This document shows positions 60,303 through 64,000 of a DNA stretch of 64,000 nucleotides, piece by piece. Source of the stretch: Casimicrobiaceae bacterium (GTDB lineage Bacteria > Pseudomonadota > Gammaproteobacteria > Burkholderiales > Casimicrobiaceae); contig JAPKHK010000004.1 of assembly GCA_026646885.1 (NCBI GenBank), positions 62,001-126,000 on the forward strand, written 5' to 3'. The position numbers were made by a program, and so were the translations under genes. The notes under the pieces are model-generated. The model was not told where the DNA came from. It made no database searches and worked only from the letters and a program-made list of their open reading frames with translations. How positions within the stretch are numbered: the stretch's first letter is position 1; every line of letters starts with the position of its first letter.

Positions 60303-61352
60303 TCAACCCGCACAACCGGATTTCGCGTCGGCGAGACGGATGCCGCGGGCGGTTCGTTCGAGGTGGTCGTGGGTACGAACGGCAGCATAAAAGCGGGGCA
60401 GGTCGCCACCACAGCGGACGAGCAGCGCTTTGAACTGCGGCACCTTGTCGGCATATAGCCCGACCGAGACCAAGCTCGCGTTGTTCAATTCCCGGGCAAA
60501 CCAGGCATCGTACCCCGCGTAGCCACCCCACTGCTGGCGCAGCTCGCGGTATTGGGCTTGCATGGCGGCGAAGGCGCGAGCCTTTTCGGCGAGCGTTTCG
60601 GCCTCAGGCAAGGGCGATGCGTAGAGGTCGGCGAGCTGGTCGCGGGTGCGACGAATCAGCTCGCGAAACCCCTGGCGATGGCCTTGGCTCCGTCCAAGGC
60701 GCTCCCGCAAGTGCGCCTTGTCCTCCTGTGCCACCCAGCGGGCGAGCCCCTCTTCTTCGACGGCAACCGCGAAAGACTCGTTGAAGGTCGTGTCGTCCTT
60801 CACGTACACCACCTGATGCGCAAGCTCGTGAAACATCAGGCGGGCCAGTTCCAACTCGCCGTAGTGGATTACCGTGCTGGGCAAGGGGTCGGCAAACCAG
60901 CCCAAGGTCGAATAAGCAGGCACTCCTCCCAAGTGCACGTCGAGTCCTCTGGCGCGCAGCGCAGCAGCTTCGCGGCGCGCCTGCGCCTCCTCGAAATACC
61001 CCCGGTAGGCGACGCATCCAGCCACCGGATAACAGCTTAGTTCCGGCTGGAGCGAGAGGCGCGGCGTGGCAAATACATTCCAGAGCAGATACGCCCGGCC
61101 CAGTTCGCTGAAACGCGCATAGCTCGCATTGTCGGGCAAAGCTAGTTCACGCGCCGCGAACGCGCGGATCGCCTGCGCCAGCTCGAGTTTCTGGCGCAGC
61201 TCTCGCGGAGTTGTCTCGTCGCTGATGAGCTCGGCAATCGGTCGGGCGCGAGCCAGAAGCTCGGCCTGCCCACTTATCCCTTGCCAGTAATAGGCGACCG
61301 CGGCGCAGCCGTGCAGCCCCAGAGTGAGCAGCAAGATGGCGGCGCGCTTCAC
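60303..61352 (-). CDS. Predicted aminopeptidase (COG4324), zinc HExxH
   Basis: A 349-residue lipoprotein-like peptidase with a signal and lipobox region (LLLTLGLHGCAAV) and the zinc-binding HELAHQVVY in LARLMFHELAHQVVYVKD, followed by the NESFAVAVEEEG Glu region. This matches the COG4324 predicted aminopeptidase family of proteobacteria. It acts at the periplasmic side of a membrane; natural substrates are unknown. The start ATG overlaps the stop of the upstream aminotransferase, and a hairpin terminator follows. Confidence 0.9.
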   Translation of the reverse strand: MKRAAILLLTLGLHGCAAVAYYWQGISGQAELLARARPIAELISDETTPRELRQKLELAQAIRAFAARELALPDNASYARFSELGRAYLLWNVFATPRLSLQPELSCYPVAGCVAYRGYFEEAQARREAAALRARGLDVHLGGVPAYSTLGWFADPLPSTVIHYGELELARLMFHELAHQVVYVKDDTTFNESFAVAVEEEGLARWVAQEDKAHLRERLGRSQGHRQGFRELIRRTRDQLADLYASPLPEAETLAEKARAFAAMQAQYRELRQQWGGYAGYDAWFARELNNASLVSVGLYADKVPQFKALLVRCGGDLPRFYAAVRTHDHLERTARGIRLADAKSGCAG

Positions 61353-62503
61353 TGCAAGTAAGCACGCAGCCGCTCCAAGCCGTCGCGCAATTTGTCGGCG
61401 GCAACGGTGTAGGCAAAGCGCACATGCTCGTTGGCGCGATAGAAGCCAAAATCCGCGCCCGGAGTAATGGCCACTCCGGTGTGCTTCAGCAGTTCGCGAC
61501 TGAACGCCATGCTGTCGCGCGAGAAACGCGTGCAGTCGGCGTAGACGAAAAACCCGCCATCCGGGTAGATCGGTATGGTGAAGCCTAAATCACGCAGGGC
61601 CGGCACCAGCAAGTCGCGCCGGGACTGGAACTCGAGGCGCCGGCTCTCGAGCAGGGCCAGAGTTTCGGGGGCGAAGCAGGCGAGCGCCGCACGCTGAGAT
61701 AGCGTCGATGGCGCAATGTAGAGGTTCTGCGCCAGCTTCTCGATCTCGCGCACAGCTTGCGCTGGGGCAACCAGCCAACCGAGGCGCCAGCCCGTCATGT
61801 TGAAATACTTCGAGAAGCTATTGACGACGTAAACGCCTTCCAAATCGCCCAGCGCCGTGGGCCAACGCTCGCCGTAGCTCAGCCCCAGATAGATTTCGTC
61901 CACGATCAGCGCCGCCCCACGCTCCGCCACCACAGCGGCGATCTCGCGCAGTGCCTGCGGCGGCACACGCGTGCCAGTTGGGTTGGAGGGCGAGGCGATC
62001 AGCACGGCGCGCGTGCGCGGCGTCCAATGGCGCTCGACCAGCTCCGCCGTGAGCTGGTAAGCCGTTTCCGGACCGACCGCAACGCCCACCGCCCGCCCTT
62101 CGAGGACCCGCACGAAGTGGCGATTGCAGGGGTAGCCGGGGTCGGCGAGCAGAACCTCGTCATCGCGATCGACGAGGAGCGCGAAGGCGAGCAAAAGCGC
62201 CGCCGAAGATCCGGCGGTGACGATTACCCGCTCGGCATCGACGGCGGCACCGAAATCACTGAAGTACCAATCGGCAATTGCCTGGCGCAAAGAAGGAATC
62301 CCCAAGGCCGATGTGTAGTAAAGGTCGCCGGCGGCCAAGCCCCTCCGTGCCGCCTCTAACACTGGCTCGGGCGTGGGGAAATCCGGTTCGCCGATCTCCA
62401 TGTGGACGACGCTGCGTCCCGCGGCTTCGAGAGCGCGCGCCGAGGTTTGCACTTCCATGACCTGGAAGGGCGAAATCTCAGCGACGCGGGCAGCGCGATA
62501 CAT
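61349..62503 (-). CDS. PLP-dependent aminotransferase (class I)
   Basis: A 384-residue fold-type I aminotransferase of the AspC/AlaA-like group. The PLP lysine is in VNSFSKYFNMTGWRLGW, with ASPSNPTGTRVPP and VDEIYLGLSYGE for cofactor binding, and VRFAYTVAADKL near the end with the substrate-carboxylate Arg. ATG 62503 matches the usual family start (ARVAEISPFQVME); ATG 62533 is a longer option. It overlaps the downstream peptidase gene by 4 bp. Specificity (Asp, Ala or other) is not decidable. Confidence 0.92.
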   Translation of the reverse strand: MYRAARVAEISPFQVMEVQTSARALEAAGRSVVHMEIGEPDFPTPEPVLEAARRGLAAGDLYYTSALGIPSLRQAIADWYFSDFGAAVDAERVIVTAGSSAALLLAFALLVDRDDEVLLADPGYPCNRHFVRVLEGRAVGVAVGPETAYQLTAELVERHWTPRTRAVLIASPSNPTGTRVPPQALREIAAVVAERGAALIVDEIYLGLSYGERWPTALGDLEGVYVVNSFSKYFNMTGWRLGWLVAPAQAVREIEKLAQNLYIAPSTLSQRAALACFAPETLALLESRRLEFQSRRDLLVPALRDLGFTIPIYPDGGFFVYADCTRFSRDSMAFSRELLKHTGVAITPGADFGFYRANEHVRFAYTVAADKLRDGLERLRAYLQ

Positions 62504-62638
62504 AGTAAACTTGGCTATAGGGATACTGCGCATTGTAAGCGAATTGAACCGACAGACCGCGCCTGACTGCAAAATGCCGGAGAAGACCTTGGCACTGCCC
62601 GATCCGCTCAAATACTTCTCGCCAGCAGGGCGGGCAGG

Positions 62639-63151
62639 ATGAAGACGATCGTACCGTGCCGCGCCGCCTCCCTGGCTTTCTCGGCACTCCTCGCTGCCGC
62701 GCCGACGGCGGCAACCGTCCATCTGTGCCGAGACAGTGCGGGCAGGAGTGCCTACCAGAGCGAGCCCTGTCCGGCCGGCACGCTGGTTCGCAGCATCGAG
62801 GAGGATCGTTCACTCAATGTCCTGCCCTCCTCCCCAGGCCCCGTAACCAAACCCGCGAGCGAAAGCCGCCCAACGGGCGAAATCCATAAGAAATCGAGCG
62901 CCAGCAAAAAAGCTAGGGCGGTCGGCGGCGATCCAGCAGAACGGCGCTTCTTGCGTGAAGGCATGGACGAAGCAGAGGTACTGCACAAGATCGGCACGCC
63001 GGACGTGCGTGGCACCGGCCCTGCGCCATCGGGCAGAGGAAAGGCCAAGCGCTGGACTTATCTGCCGGATCCGGGTGACCCACAGACCATTACCACGGTT
63101 TTCTTCCGAGACGGGAAGGTTCTCGCCATCGAGCGCAAGGTGGCGCGCTGA
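62639..63151 (+). CDS. SmpA/OmlA-like exported protein with DUF4124-type N-terminus
   Basis: A 170-residue protein with a signal peptide (cleavage near TAATV), a Cys-containing N-terminal module resembling DUF4124 (VHLCRDSAGRSAYQSEPCPA), a basic linker, and a C-terminal SmpA/BamE-like fold (LREGMDEAEVLHKIGTPD, RWTYLPDPGDPQTITTVFF). The SmpA-like part suggests outer-membrane association. Start ATG 62639; the stop shares one base with the dtd start codon, so the two are probably co-translated. Divergent from the aminotransferase gene. Confidence 0.82.
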   Translation: MKTIVPCRAASLAFSALLAAAPTAATVHLCRDSAGRSAYQSEPCPAGTLVRSIEEDRSLNVLPSSPGPVTKPASESRPTGEIHKKSSASKKARAVGGDPAERRFLREGMDEAEVLHKIGTPDVRGTGPAPSGRGKAKRWTYLPDPGDPQTITTVFFRDGKVLAIERKVAR

Positions 63152-63603
63152 TGCGGGTGTTGGTGCAGCGCGTTAGCGAGGCGAGAGTGCTCACCGAGGG
63201 CGTACCACACAGCGCCATCGGGTCCGGGTTATTGCTACTGGTGGGAGTCGCGCCTAGTGATGGCGAGGACGCCATCCAGTGGCTATGCCGCAAGATCGCT
63301 GCGCTGCGGATCTTCGCCGATGAACAGGGGTTAATGAACCGCTCGCTGCAAGAAATGGGGGGCGATGCCCTCGCGGTGAGCCAGTTCACGCTCTACGCCT
63401 CGACCAAGAAAGGCAACCGCCCCTCCTTTACCGCCGCCGCACCCCCGGAAATCGCCGAACCGCTGTTTCGTCGCTTCGTCCTGGCACTCGAAGCTCAATT
63501 GGGCAAACCCGTGCCCACCGGCATCTTTGGCGCGCATATGCACGTGCAGCTTTGCAACGACGGCCCGGTGACCATTTGGCTCGATTCCGAAGCGCGCGAC
63601 TGA
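63151..63603 (+). CDS. dtd: D-aminoacyl-tRNA deacylase
   Basis: The 150-residue Dtd enzyme that hydrolyses D-aminoacyl-tRNAs (D-Tyr and others). It starts MRVLVQRVSEARVL, carries the catalytic SQFTLYAST loop with the conserved Thr, KGNRPSF, and ends with the cross-dimer motif PVPTGIFGAHMHVQLCNDGP, VTIWLDS. It overlaps the SmpA-like stop by one base and is followed by ccmI after 61 bp. All family motifs are intact. Confidence 0.96.
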   Translation: MRVLVQRVSEARVLTEGVPHSAIGSGLLLLVGVAPSDGEDAIQWLCRKIAALRIFADEQGLMNRSLQEMGGDALAVSQFTLYASTKKGNRPSFTAAAPPEIAEPLFRRFVLALEAQLGKPVPTGIFGAHMHVQLCNDGPVTIWLDSEARD

Positions 63604-63664
63604 CTTGCGGGCACTTGCAGCCGGCACGGCAGGTATAATTTGTTTTTCCTTCCCACCCCATCCA

Positions 63665-64000
63665 ATGCTGACCTTTCTGCTCGCCGCGGCACTGCTCACC
63701 CTCCTCGCCGCCGCTTTCCTGGCCTGGCCCTTACTGCGCCGCTCCACGGTGGAAGTGACCGCAGCCCAGGCTGCCAACGTCGCCGTATATCGCGATCAGA
63801 AAGCCGAAATCGAGGCGGAATTCGCCAAAGGGGCGATTACCGAGGCCGAGCACGCAGCGGGACTGAAAGAACTGACCGATAGGCTGGCCGAAGATCTCGA
63901 CGCCGCCGCCACCGCTGGGAACGCGGAGGTCGCTTTCACCGAACCCTTCCGGCGCCCATGGCTCGCCCTCGGGCTGGTCCTGGCCCTGCCGCTCCTGGGC
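63665..64000 (+). CDS. ccmI: Cytochrome c biogenesis protein CcmI (partial)
   Basis: The first 112 residues of a CcmI/CycH protein, cut by the window edge. It has an N-terminal membrane helix (LTFLLAAALLTLLAAAFLAW) and the family text NVAVYRDQKAEIEAEFAKGA, ITEAEHAAGLKELTDRLAED, then a second helix (RPWLALGLVLALPLLG). CcmI presents apocytochrome c for haem attachment; the window encodes many c-type cytochromes that need this. A TATAAT box at 63634-63639 may be its promoter. Confidence 0.9.
   Translation, partial: MLTFLLAAALLTLLAAAFLAWPLLRRSTVEVTAAQAANVAVYRDQKAEIEAEFAKGAITEAEHAAGLKELTDRLAEDLDAAATAGNAEVAFTEPFRRPWLALGLVLALPLLG

Overview
The window is GC-rich, densely packed proteobacterial DNA. 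The block rpsF-priB-rpsR-rplI-dnaB, the dtd and ccmI genes, aceK, and multihaem, molybdenum and c-type cytochrome genes fit a respiratory betaproteobacterium (Rhodocyclales/Nitrosomonadales type). The genus cannot be fixed from the sequence. No rRNA, tRNA or CRISPR array was seen.

Layout. 0-7.4 kb: a secreted alpha/beta hydrolase cut by the window edge, a transglutaminase-like protein, an orphan histidine kinase, a ThDP enzyme, a methyltransferase and an SQR-like flavoprotein preceded by a gene remnant. 7.7-14.4 kb: a minus-strand operon for a periplasmic class II molybdenum oxidoreductase (rhodanese, TlpA-like thioredoxin, alpha, beta, and a gamma subunit fused to cytochrome c). 14.4-17.4 kb: two small exported proteins, an acetolactate-decarboxylase-family lipoprotein behind a possible Fur box, and a ZIP transporter. 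17.4-21.2 kb: a respiratory module of octahaem cytochrome c, membrane cytochrome b and a cytochrome cd1-type protein. 21.6-22.4 kb: an ArsM-like methyltransferase whose conserved Cys codon is an in-frame TGA followed by a SECIS-like hairpin, so a probable selenoprotein. 22.7-34.3 kb: a CorC/HlyC protein, a type I restriction-modification locus (hsdM, hsdS, a truncated accessory gene, a REP-associated transposase, Fic, hsdR) and chrA. 34.7-43.1 kb: an AraC regulator with a divergent CMD-family gene, a DUF3047 protein, a YiiX-like hydrolase, an iron alcohol dehydrogenase, two rhodanese proteins and a YdhS-like flavoprotein. 43.1-51.6 kb: a CarH/LitR-type B12 photoreceptor gene divergent from a tightly overlapping lipid-modification operon (flavin oxidoreductase, DUF1365, CFA-type methyltransferase, chalcone-isomerase-like, MFS, DUF3833, SDR, SnoaL-like). 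51.7-64 kb: adenine deaminase, aceK with a Cys-rich partner, the rpsF-to-dnaB block, a COG4324 peptidase, an aminotransferase, a SmpA-like protein, dtd and the start of ccmI.

Most interesting points. (1) The candidate selenocysteine methyltransferase with a SECIS resembling that of E. coli fdhF. (2) A tandem-repeat family (111/117 bp, both multiples of 3) at two unrelated operon junctions that ends in the Shine-Dalgarno sequence of the downstream gene and can fold over it. (3) A light/B12-regulated operon with repeated TGTCC-N-GGACA palindromes. (4) Remnants of a PLP enzyme and an MFS transporter, and a REP/RAYT insertion that appears to have truncated a restriction-locus gene.
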